From Magnaporthiopsis rhizophila (Eukaryota > Ascomycota > Sordariomycetes > Magnaporthales > Magnaporthaceae): 64,000 nucleotides of DNA. Location: NCBI GenBank assembly GCA_003049465.1, contig PYSS01000074.1, positions 124,001 through 188,000 on the forward strand, read 5' to 3'. Under the pieces are notes generated by a model. The model was not told the origin of the DNA. It saw nothing but the letters and a program-made list of their open reading frames with translations, and did no database searches. The position numbers and the translations under genes were made by a program. Positions 46,194 through 55,782 of the stretch are shown one piece after another. Position 1 is the first letter of the stretch, and each line of letters begins with the position of its first letter.

Positions 46194-47339
46194 CTAGCAC
46201 CTCGGCGGCCAGAAAACGTCGAAGCTGTCGACGGCAGCGCCGCCCTGTCGGATGCCGCCGCCGGGCACGTAGACGCCGCCGTCGGGCAGGGCGACGGCCC
46301 AGGACCCGTGGCGCGGCAGCTGCATGGGCGCGAGCTCCTCCCAGCTGTCGGAGCGCACGTCGTACGCCTGCGTGTCGGGGAAGACTCCGTTTGTTCCGTT
46401 GGCCGGGTTGCCCTCGCCGCCAAAAGTGTAGATTACGTCCCCGACGGCGGCGGCGGCGACCCCTCCGCGGGCCGTGGGCATCCTGCTGGGCCGGACAACC
46501 CACCCGCCGTCGAGGTCGTCAAGGTTGAGGGTGAAGACGGTGTCGCGCACGTTGCTCTGCCCCCAGCGGCGGCCGCCGAGCACGTACAGCGTCCCGTTGA
46601 CCACGGCGGACCCGGCGTGGTCGCGCGCCTCGGGCATGGTCGCCGCGCGCGGGGGCAGAGCCAAGGACGGCAGCCAGGCGTCGCCGGCGATGTCGTAGGC
46701 CACGACGCTGTCGACGCTGTCCTGCGGGATTAGACGGCTCATCCCGCCCGCCAGGTAGATGCGCCCGCCGTGGGACGCGACGGAGGCGCTGCCGCGGGCT
46801 GCGCCGCTTGGGATTGCGGCAAGGGGTTGCCACTGCGGGCCGTTGCTGTTGCTGTTGCTGCTGTTCTCGGGCTGTAGGGACGAGATGTTGTGCAGCACGT
46901 GGCTCTCGCCCGAGCCGACCCAGTTGCCGGTCGCGTCGGGCACGAGGCCGCCGAGGAGGTAGAGCGAGCCGTCGACCACGACTGTGTTTGGGTGGTTCAC
47001 GACGAACGGCAGCGGCGGGCCCAGCGTCCACTCAGAGGTCTCGGTGTTGAAGAGCTGGAACATGTCGGTGGTCGCCCAGTCCGAGGGCGAGTCCCCGCCG
47101 CCGCCGCCCGCACTGGGGATGATGCCGCCGATCAGGGCGATGGTGGTGGCGTTGAGCGCCACGGCCGTGTGCTCCTGCCGCGGCTGGAGGGCGATCGGGG
47201 TCAGGTCTTGCCACCGGCCGAGAAGATTGGTGTCGGTGGTGGCTTTGGAGACGACGGCGATGGGGTTCGCCGAGACGGATGCGGAGAGGGCCAGGGCCCA
47301 GACCGCTTTGGTGGCGGTGGTGGTGCGGATCGAGGGCAT
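46194..47339 (-). CDS. secreted Kelch-repeat protein
   Basis: A single exon of 381 residues. The start at 47339 opens a signal peptide (VWALALSASVSANP at about 13-26), so the product is probably extracellular. Six blades of a Kelch-type beta-propeller are visible through their double glycines: ALIGGIIPS, YLLGGLVPD, IYLAGGMSR, YVLGGRRWG, YTFGGEGNP and VYVPGGG. Each is followed by a Tyr/Trp-containing strand. Potential N-glycosylation sites occur (NAT, NIS, NGT). There is no sign of the copper-radical residues of galactose oxidase, and no C-terminal domain, so a binding role is more likely than an enzyme, but this is inference. GC content at third positions is very high. A TATAAA element lies about 270 bases upstream (47609-47614 on the minus strand). 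Confidence 0.82.
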   Translation of the reverse strand: MPSIRTTTATKAVWALALSASVSANPIAVVSKATTDTNLLGRWQDLTPIALQPRQEHTAVALNATTIALIGGIIPSAGGGGGDSPSDWATTDMFQLFNTETSEWTLGPPLPFVVNHPNTVVVDGSLYLLGGLVPDATGNWVGSGESHVLHNISSLQPENSSNSNSNGPQWQPLAAIPSGAARGSASVASHGGRIYLAGGMSRLIPQDSVDSVVAYDIAGDAWLPSLALPPRAATMPEARDHAGSAVVNGTLYVLGGRRWGQSNVRDTVFTLNLDDLDGGWVVRPSRMPTARGGVAAAAVGDVIYTFGGEGNPANGTNGVFPDTQAYDVRSDSWEELAPMQLPRHGSWAVALPDGGVYVPGGGIRQGGAAVDSFDVFWPPRC

Positions 47340-48847
47340 GGCTCAGGGGGAGGGCAATATCACGCCCACGGCCGTCGTTGCTCTTCTTGCCCGAAAAAAA
47401 AAAAAAACGAGGGGAGTGTTTAAAAGCGTCCGGACGAGAACAGACGGCCCTCCGCGGTACGTGACCGATCCAATTTCCTATACCCTTTTCAGGATCGTGA
47501 AAGGGTTACCAGATTCGAGCGAACTCAAAATCTGTTATTTGCAACAGACAAAACTTGATCTAGTATGGGGAAGGGAAGTGTTCGGATGAAAAGCGGGAGA
47601 TTCCAATATTTATAATCCTTGGAAGGGTGCGTGTTGTGTGTTAGCAAGGAAACTGGGGCTACCGGGGGCGCGAAATTGGGCGGCGCGATGTATTGGTTGA
47701 CCGTTTTCCAATGCTTATGCTTTTAATCCGCGGAAGCACGGGACTGCCCTTATATATCATGCTGACAAAATGCCACGCGCGGGCAATTATCTGCAAATGC
47801 ATGGCGGGCGGGTGTGGCCCAGAACCGAGAGAGAGACCGATTAGCGACCGGAAAGGGTTGTCAATCAGCCATCTCGCGCCGCGGGCCAGTTCCGACGTCA
47901 AGGCGGGTGGGGCCCGGCGTCGGTGGTTGGTCGACGCCGTTGGTTTTACGTGTCGGTGCTGCGGCGCAAAGCCGAGAGGACGAGCTGCTTATGTGCGACT
48001 AGGCGTGGAAGGCTGAGAGAAAGTGGAAGCCATTCACCGTGTTGGTGGCCTTGCATGTGTTGGATGCCATAATTGGTTTGGTTGCTGCACTTCACTCCTA
48101 CCCGGTAACCAAGACAGGTATATCAATCTAGCCAGGCAGCCAAGCCCAGCATGTCATCGACGGGGATATCACGAGACACCGAGTAGCGAGTTCGGCGCTT
48201 CTCCCGCAAATCGCTTCACATGCTTCTGGAAATTCTCTGCAGAGATACGACAAGCCGTCTGGCGCGGCTTCAATGTCCCCGTCAATCAACATCCCTTGGT
48301 CCGCGCTGATTTCTTTCGTGGGTCTTCTCTGCGGAAGATCCCTGTTAGCGCAAACCGACCACCCGCCCGCCCGTCGCGCTCTGGCTCTGCGCCGAGTCTC
48401 GCGAGGCCGCGCCGCAACAAGGTGCCCTGTGCTGCCATTTACTGTAGGCAGTTTGAAAGCCGCATGTGCGCGCGTCCCGAGCCCGGATGCAAGACGGCGC
48501 CCAGGCCGTGCATACGACACGCTGGGGATTTGGTGCAGTCGCACTCTCGACCCCTGAGCCAGCCGGTATCTGATGATGATTTGTGTGGCGTTTGAGGAGC
48601 GGGACACTTAAGGATTAATTTGGGCACTATCTAGCTCGAGGCTTGCCACGGTCGCTCGCCGACTACTAAATCTCTGGTTCCCATGAGGGTTCCGAAAGTT
48701 CACAGTGCTTGTTAGAGTACACGAGGTATAAGTGTATGCTTGTTATATTTGACGATTATCTTGACAGCGTGCTGTACTTTTCTCTGAGCAGACGGAGTAC
48801 TCAAGCCTCAAGTCGGCACCTAGAGAGTAATATCCACCCTGTACCGC
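47340..48847. other. intergenic, no gene seen
   Basis: Promoter region of the Kelch gene and 3' region of the following minus-strand gene. TATA-like motifs occur at 47609-47614 and 47750-47757. Open frames at 48023-48595 and 48128-48607 overlap on opposite strands and show no family. Confidence 0.4.
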
Positions 48848-49849
48848 CTACTCTTCTATACGTGGTCCGCCAGTCCCGTTTGCGTGAGGGCCCATGAAGC
48901 TCGGCGGAACTAGGCCGCGCGACACAGGCGGAACCGCCCTTCTCCAGGCACGCCTCAGGTCCGCAATCTCGCGGGCGCCAGGGTGGTCGTCCGCCGGCAG
49001 CATCTCTATGTGCACAAAGTAATCCTCCCTCTCGAGGTTGCGGTAAAAGGCGACGTTCAGCGGGAGCGCGTCGTCAAAGTCGTCGTCGCCGTTCAGCAGA
49101 ACGGTGCAGAGCCCGCCGCCGACGCGGTTCCTCTGCAGCAGCGCCATGGGCGTGGGCCCGTCGTTGTCCTCCGCACCGATGGGCTGCAGGTGCCAACCCT
49201 CCTCGGCCTCGTCCCAGGCGCCGCCGCCGCCGGAACCTTGCCGGATCGGGCATATCGCCATGGCCGAGTGCTCGCTGTTGTTACGGCGAACCAGGCGGTC
49301 GACCAGCAGCATGTCCTTGAGGTCCTCGGGACCGCCCAGCTGCATGACGGCCATGCGCGGGCACAACATGTTGGACGCGGGCACGACGGCGTCGGGCACC
49401 CGCGTGAGGGGGTCTTGCATCACGCGCCTAGCCTCGGCGTAGCAGGCCGGGATGAGGGCGGAGCGTGGCAGGCGCAGGCTCGGCGAGTGGCCGCGGTCGC
49501 CGGGCGGGTGGACCAGGGAGTCCGAGTGGGCGCGTTTGCCCAGGATGATCCAGCCAGCCGTCAGGTCGATAAAGCCCGCCATGTAGCGCGGTATCATGTC
49601 GCTGTTCCAGCCGACGTCCCACCACATGGCGGACGACACGTCGAAGGCGCAGATGACGTGCTCCTTGTCGAACGGGGACGCCGACGCCCCCGCCACCAGG
49701 ATATCCCACGTCGCCTGCTGCATGCGCGGCGGCAGCTCGGAGACCGGCCACACCGAGATCTTGTAGTAGCTTAGGATGATCCGGTAGGGCCAGGGCCCGT
49801 CGCGCACCGGGTCGTTGTCCGGGACGGGGACGCTGTATTCGGAGCCCAT
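48848..49849 (-). CDS. uncharacterised protein, 333 residues
   Basis: A single uninterrupted exon from the ATG at 49849 with a TATA box about 106 bases upstream, which supports this start. The protein is soluble, acidic and Pro/Gly-rich in loops, with ordered stretches such as RIILSYYKISVWPVSELPPRMQQATWDILV, WDVGWNSDMIPRYMAGFIDLTAGWIILG and LPLNVAFYRNLEREDYFVHIEMLPADD. No signal peptide, membrane helix or known motif is recognised. The even spread of folded-looking segments and strong GC3 bias support a real gene. It ends ADLRRAWRRAV plus a short disordered tail. Function unknown; possibly restricted to a few fungi. Confidence 0.65.
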   Translation of the reverse strand: MGSEYSVPVPDNDPVRDGPWPYRIILSYYKISVWPVSELPPRMQQATWDILVAGASASPFDKEHVICAFDVSSAMWWDVGWNSDMIPRYMAGFIDLTAGWIILGKRAHSDSLVHPPGDRGHSPSLRLPRSALIPACYAEARRVMQDPLTRVPDAVVPASNMLCPRMAVMQLGGPEDLKDMLLVDRLVRRNNSEHSAMAICPIRQGSGGGGAWDEAEEGWHLQPIGAEDNDGPTPMALLQRNRVGGGLCTVLLNGDDDFDDALPLNVAFYRNLEREDYFVHIEMLPADDHPGAREIADLRRAWRRAVPPVSRGLVPPSFMGPHANGTGGPRIEE

Positions 49850-51276
49850 CGTGCCCCTTTCCTTGTTTTTCTTGCGAGATTGTGACTCTGAATGGGTAGA
49901 ATGGAGGGTATGATTGTCGAGTGCAGAACAGGAGGGAGAGCGAGGTTGAGTTGGTTTATATAGTTGCCGCCGAGATCAAGGTGGTACATTCGTGCCTCAT
50001 CATCCCGACACGCAGCTACACAAGTGAAGCCGTCGAGTAGCCAAATAACATGCACTGCCATGTGGGAATGCAACGTGAATCCCGTCCCTTTATCAATTCA
50101 CAACCCATCTGCCGATTTATTGCCGGGAATTGAGAAGCTCGCTACATCAGTGGCTTCGGAGACGTGGCAGAGTCACTCGGGTAGGTCCAAGAGCCCATCA
50201 CTACCTAGGTAGCACCCTGACCAGAAAAAGGGCAAGTCAAACTGAAGGTCCCATTCCGATATGGTCAGGATAGATAGATAGGCTGGCCTCGGACTGGCCT
50301 CGACGTCATCCGCTCTCAACGCGGGCCCTCCCCGAGGACGTCCATCTCGTCCCCGGACGCACCAACCGCAGCCGTAGCCGTCAAGCCAGCAGCGGTACAA
50401 AAGCGCCAGCTACCTCGTTGCACAGCACAAGATAACCAAAAATCAAATGATTCTTTTGGTGGCGGTGCCAACTCTCGTTTATTTTTTTATTTTTGGGTTG
50501 TGTGAGCGCACCTCCCACACACCACCCATCGCGATATATCCCATTGACACATACCCACCTAAGTAGTGGCAGAGGTCCGATCGCCCCGTTTCTGTCGCGG
50601 CCATCTTCCAAACACATGCCGCCCAAAGTTGGAGCCGGTCGAGATCGGGATTCAGCTGTCCATGCCAACGCACTGAACCGCGCGATTTATAAACGGCAAG
50701 GGTATCGCGGACATGGAGGAATGGAGAACGCAACCTGAACACTGGGCACTCATGTGATCGGGATGCTTTTCTAAGCAGTGCATTAAAAACATAACAAACA
50801 TAAAAAACCCAAACCGCAAGCGCCTTGCCCAAAAAAGCTTGAATACTAACTTCAATTTTAAGAAACGCTCGAGTTATTCGCGTGCGTAAAAAGACTTCAT
50901 GTTTGCAAGATTTGCATTTGTACATGGAAGTTCGGGAAGTTGCGGTGGCAGAGTCAAGGGTTTTGTGAGTGTTTGGTGGCTTCCCCGCGCAGCAGCCATT
51001 CATTGAAGTGCGGTACCTGTGAATGTCGAGTACTAATGGAGATGGCATCCAACTGTTGAACACGCTTCCTTTAGGTCTCCGGGCCGTCTTTCGGAGGGAC
51101 GGGTTTTGGAGATTTCCCGAAGTCGCCCTGCTTGTTATCGCCTCGACTTGCACCTGCAGGTGTCCATTGTGCCAGCAGCCTTGCGACTAGTTCATCGTCT
51201 TCATCGTCATCATCGTCCCCGATCGCGGCCATTTCCACATCCACCATCGGCACCCGTTTCACTGGCTCTGGTAACT
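49850..51276. other. intergenic, no gene assigned
   Basis: Upstream side of the orphan gene at 49849, with a TACCTAGGTA palindrome at 50202-50211. The minus-strand frame at 51071-51289 encodes an acidic tail-like peptide (IGDDDDDEDDELVARLLAQW) and may be a last exon or read-through part of the degenerate gene at 51277-53006, but no splice sites connect them cleanly. Confidence 0.4.
49955..49962 (-). promoter_or_regulatory. TATA box of the 333-residue orphan gene
   Basis: Minus-strand TATATAAA, about 106 bases upstream of the ATG at 49849. It is a strong consensus match in otherwise GC-rich surroundings. Confidence 0.55.
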
Positions 51277-53006
51277 TTATGACGTCCATATCCGGGCCGG
51301 GCGAGCGTTCCTAATCCCCGTTGGCTCCGGGTCCTGGGGCGGCGGTCGACCGCTTGTCGGCCATCGAGGCGGCACCTCCCTGTCATCGTTAACTATACTT
51401 GTGGACCCCGACGATGACGCATCTTCCTCTGCCTCCTTGCGTTTGCATTCGTTTAGCTCGCGTTTGGGCTCGGGCTCCCTGAGCTCCCTGCGTTCGCAGT
51501 CCGGATGGAGCGGCGCGCTAGCAAAGTACGTGAGCAGGCTCGGGGACCGGGATCGCTCGCGCTTCTTCTTGGCGGAGATGGAGTCGTCCTTCTTGCGGTG
51601 CCAATGGTCGTCAGCTGTTATCACAAACTCCTGGTTCCAGCTATCGTGGAGTTGGACGCTGTCGTGGTGGTGCATGTTTGCGGCGGCCGTCATCCGATTA
51701 CCACGGATGATCCGGGTGTGCCGCCAGAGCCGGTGCTGCTCCTCTTCGGGCACCCAGCGCTTGATAAGGAGATAGTTGGGGTCCTGGTGGGTGGGCGGCT
51801 TCCTCCGGTTAGCACATATCCCCATCACACACAACAGGCTCCCCCAGCACAGACATTGGAGGGTGGGCTTTCTTACATGCTGGTCGAGCTCATAGCCGAT
51901 GCCGAAGGCATCCAGGGTGTCAATGGAGAGGTGGCGGCGGGCCATGCGCGTATATGTCGCGCGCTCGCGGGGGATATCTGCCGGCCGGTGCACATCCGCC
52001 CTATTCCCAAGCACTGTAGTCGCTGGAGCGGGCGGAGGCGGAGGTGGAGCCACGGGACCGGTTCGAACGCCCGGGTGGGCTTGCGGGATTGTGATACGAG
52101 GAGGTCCCTGACGCTTCTCGCAGATAAAGAACACAAGGAGAGCCGATATATCCCTTCCCCTCCGCTGCTTCAATCCAAGGAGCTGACGCATGCGGGTCCG
52201 TCGCGGCGACCTGACGACGTGGATTTTTGGACGAGCCAGGTGAAGTATGGACGCCGCTCCTCTGTGTTGAGCTTCTGCTGCAGCTTCGCGACCTGCGCGA
52301 TCTAGTTGTCCGTGAGATCCGGGTGCTGCTCGAGCGGGCACCGCCGTCGGGTCTCTGGGTCCAGTTGGTCGCTCCGTCGGAGCACCTCGTCCTGATCCAT
52401 CGTCTCGTCCACAGCCAAGCACCTGGTCCAGTCGTGAGATTTGGGACCAGCCGTCCCGGATCCCTGTTCCGGGCCCTCGGCCGCCGGCTGGATTCTCCAT
52501 ATATGAACGGTTGGCTTGGAGTTGTCCAAGTTGGGTGGGTGGCTTGGTGGCGTTGATAAGTCCAGAACCACGGACTTGGGAGGTTCCCCGTCAATCATGG
52601 AAATGAACGAACCTGAGCTGGTAGTTGAGCCACCCTGCGTCACTTCCTCGACAACAGCAAGAAGTGCCACCGGGGATTTTCCTTTTGCCTTGGGAGCAGC
52701 ATGGATCCTAAGGCGGATCGACGAGCTTCTAAGCTCCACAACACGCAGCAGAGTCCTCTTCACCGAATTGCCATGGTCATCACAAGAACGGTCCAGGAGG
52801 GCCACAAGACTCACCAGCTGCTCCTCGTTTGTTGTGGCAAGGGTCCGGCACATGGCATCCGTGGATGGCCACCACCGGAGCTTCTCTGCGACACGCTCCA
52901 GCGTCCCGGGGAAACGCTTTGCTGTGTACCACACACCGCAAGCAGACCGCTTGGAAGACGCGTCGAAAACCCCCCAGAACAAAATCCGCGACAACCAGCC
53001 ACCTAG
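51277..53006 (-). pseudogene. disordered/coiled-coil fungal gene, probably degenerate
   Basis: A minus-strand gene whose 5' part reads in one frame (53006-52302) and whose 3' part reads in another (about 52140-51277). The 5' part is helical then Ser/Pro-rich. It runs into LDPETRRRCPLEQHPDLTDN, a TAG at 52302-52304, and continues open in the same frame as IAQVAKLQQKLNTEERRPYFTWLVQKS, so the stop cuts a single coiled coil. The 3' part has a Pro run (APPPPPPAP), then TYTRMARRHLSIDTLDAFGIGYELDQ and, after intron 51784-51876 (GTAAGA..CACCAG), DPNYLLIKRWVPEEEQHRLWRHT. That pattern (HLS-ETL ... Y/F-E-x-D ... IKRWV) is like short C-terminal domains seen in families of uncharacterised fungal proteins. 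The link between the two frames and the true start are not resolved, and no ATG opens the 5' frame. Confidence 0.45.
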
Positions 53007-53009
53007 CAA

Positions 53010-53560
53010 ATAGGGCGTGGTGGATGGGATATGCGGGTGAAATCACATCAGCGAATGCTGAATAACAAGCCCACCGCTGCTTAGCCCCGCCGGCATTCAG
53101 GCTCCATCATCAAGCCTGTGCCTGGTTTAACCCCCCTCGTTTCCCGTCAGCCCGAAAAAGGCTAGGGTGTAAACCTCCGTACCTGGGGATCACCTTCGCG
53201 ACAGCCATGGGCAAACTCACTGGATGGACGTTTAGCTTGGAACCGCTTTCGCTTTGGCATTAATTTTCGTCGGGGCATTGGTCTTACGGGCAAACGCAAC
53301 AGTCTCCTTACCCAAACGCATGAGAAATGCCAAACGGTAGCTCAGGCTGATCACTTGTGACTCAGCGTGTGCCGCCCTTTGCTCAGGTTGAAGCGGCGGC
53401 AGTTTAGGGATGGCACCTAATCCAGATTTGGGAGGCAATATTTTTCGGGGATGGCTATATAGGTAGATACCTACGTTTCACGGTTCCATTTACTAACCGC
53501 ACCTCCTCGCAGATCACTTACCTCGATCGTCCAGTTCCTGGATCGTCGGTTCATAAGGCT
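53010..53560. other. intergenic, no gene seen
   Basis: Upstream of the degenerate coiled-coil gene and downstream of the polyQ ORF. It contains a TAGGTAGATACCTA-type motif at 53460-53475. No supported frame. Confidence 0.45.
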
Positions 53561-53705
53561 TCAGAGCCGGTCAAGCACCACGAACCCTCTCTCCCCCTCC
53601 TCGCACGAGCACTTTTCCGTACACGTTTCGGAAGGCGCAATATCGTCAGCCTCGGGCGACATCAGGTCGACGCCTCCGCCGCCGCCACGCCCGCGCCTCC
53701 CGGCC

Positions 53706-53752
<47 letters not shown>

Positions 53753-54853
53753 CTGGCTCTGCTGCCAACGACGGCCGATAAAGTCCCTCTGGCCCCTGCC
53801 CTGGTGCAACGGCGGCGGCGGCGGTGGCCGAAACAAGCCTGCCCTGGTCCCGAACTGCCGCCCTTCCGCCTCGTTATCGTCGCCCTCATCCGGCCGTCGC
53901 TGCGACTGCGGCGGCGCACACCCGCCCATGGCGTCGCGGTCCAGCAGGTCCGAGACGGCGTCGACGTTCACGAAGCTGTTGCCGGACGACGAGCTCGCGT
54001 AGCTGCTGCCGCTGAGGCTGGCGAGCGTCATGACGCTCGCGCTCGACAGGCGCCGTTGCGCCTCGGACGCCACTCGCGCCGCGACTGCCGCCGCCACCGC
54101 CTCGACGGTCGAGGGTGCGAGCCCTGTGAACGGACTGGGCGGGGCTGCGCGCACGAAGCGGTCCGCGTCGCCACGCCGCCGCGCCCACTCGCTGTGCGCC
54201 CAGTGGCCCGCCGGCAGCCGGGGCTGGGGCGAGAAGTCGGCGGCTGTGATCTCGTCGTAGCTGGATGCTGGGGACACCGGCCGCGGCGGCGGGCTGCTGG
54301 TGGGGTCAGGGGCGCTGTCGTTGTTGGCGCACATCATGGTTAGGGATGGAGGATGGGGGCTGCCTAGGGTTGGCCGGAGCGTGGTGGATGCCGAGAGTGT
54401 CGGTGTTGCTGCTCCTGTTGGATTTCTGGCCTCTCCTGGCTCATACGGTAGGCCGAAGGGCACCGGATCGCTGTTGTTGATGCTGGAAGCTACCGGCGTG
54501 TCGCCGGCCCGGGCGGCGGTGCCGTCGGGCTGAAGCACGCCAGGCGGGCTGCCCCTGGAGGAGTAGCCTAGAAGCAAGGCGCCGAGGGACTTTTCGAGCT
54601 GTCGGCGGATGATGTCCTGCAGACAGGGTGCTGGATTATGCGGGCGGAGTCTTTCTGCCACTCCGTTTGGCCGCGGGCCTTCTGCTGCCGGGGCCGTCTG
54701 GCCTCTCGTGGCATCTCGCGCCATCCCGGAAGGACTGGTGGCCTCGGCTCGGGTCTTCTCCGCATTGGAGACAGTGGTATTGGATGTTGGTTTTCTGGAG
54801 CTCGAGCGAGACTTTCTGTGGCGTCCCTTGGGAGTTTCGTCTCCGGCACTCAT
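53561..54853 (-). CDS. low-complexity polyglutamine protein, function unknown
   Basis: A single open frame of 430 residues from the ATG at 54853. The start is basic and Ser-rich (KGRHRKSRSSSRK). A short helical stretch DIIRRQLEKSLGALLLGY may be the only folded element at about 80-97. Then come Pro/Ser-rich parts, an Ala-rich helix (STVEAVAAAVAARVASEAQRRL), and near the C terminus a run of about 15 Gln coded by CAG (53707-53755), followed by Arg/Gly-rich sequence. It ends GFVVLDRL. No signal peptide or catalytic motif. The ORF is long and uninterrupted, but GC-rich DNA can give such frames by chance. The ordered helix and the final conserved-looking tail favour a real gene. Confidence 0.5.
53707..53755 (-). 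repeat. (CAG)n coding trinucleotide repeat
   Basis: Seen on the + strand as an almost pure CTG run, encoding Gln on the minus strand inside the 430-residue ORF. It ends with CTTCTGG, that is Lys-Gln. Such tracts vary in length between strains. Confidence 0.9.
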
Positions 54854-55782
54854 CTTCGTGTTGGACGTTTGATTTCATGCAAAAGAGACGGCACTTCTTT
54901 GTGCAGGGAATTGTGCTTTCCCGTCATCCAGAGCGTTCTCGTTGCAAGAGCAGTCAATTTTTTTTTTTTTTTTTTTAAATACCCATTCTGTCCAGAAGTT
55001 ACTAACATTGACTAGGCGAGCAAGAGCGCCTCGTTGAACGATAGGGACCAACAATGGAAATTACTGTCATGTCAAGTCATTGGCACAGATAGCGACCTCC
55101 TCCTCTGCATCACATGCGCTGTCAACTCGTCACGGAGTGCTGGGTACTCTGCCGTTCCACCACCTCGACGCAATTCCTGTGCTACCGGAACGTGGTGGCG
55201 GGGCCGGTGTGTTGGATACCAATGCGTCAAGATGGTTGCTACCTCTTGCTGCAGCGCCGCCTTTGCAACGCCTTGCCTCATTTGATCGGACCCGCATAGG
55301 CGGTGAGCCCCCTGACGCGCTGTGGAAGCGGCTCGGCACGTGCTGGCAGGCTACCGACGACTATCGTGAGAAAGCATTGTATTACCCTTTACCCCGCCGT
55401 TGTCCTACGTCGAGCGTGTTCAAGGTCAAACACCATGCCCTCCTGGGTTCGCAGTACCTGGAAGAGGTTGTGGCACACCTGTACCAGCCCGGCATCCAGA
55501 AGACGCGGTCGAGCGAGGATGAGAAATGGGTCAACTCGCTATGGCCTGCCAGAACAACTTACTTTCAAGAGAACACGCACTTCAGGCGAGCGTTATACCA
55601 GTGTGCTGATCACTAGCGCCAATCTCGACACCCGCCCATATCGAGCAAGTGCCTGGCCAGCCCATGATTTTGGAAGGAGCTTGAAAGCTGAGAGCACTCC
55701 TAGAGAGGTAGATAACGCCTATAATCTAGACACATGCAGCAGGCAAACAGACGTGACACCGTGGCAACCCGCGTGCACCCCC
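54854..55782. other. intergenic, no gene seen
   Basis: Contains a poly-T run at 54958-54975. A + frame at 55080-55616 (178 residues) is open but shares the region with other frames and shows no family; it was not annotated. The sequence lies between the 3' end of the TRI12-type transporter and the 5' end of the polyQ ORF. Confidence 0.4.

Noticed and set aside
51071..51289. Small acidic protein gene (72 codons, minus strand)
   Set aside because: It overlaps the end of the degenerate gene and looks like a displaced C-terminal tail; no independent promoter or homology.
55080..55616. + strand frame of 178 codons upstream of the TRI12-type transporter gene's 3' end
   Set aside because: It overlaps other open frames, has no recognisable domain and no promoter or splice context; coding status cannot be supported.
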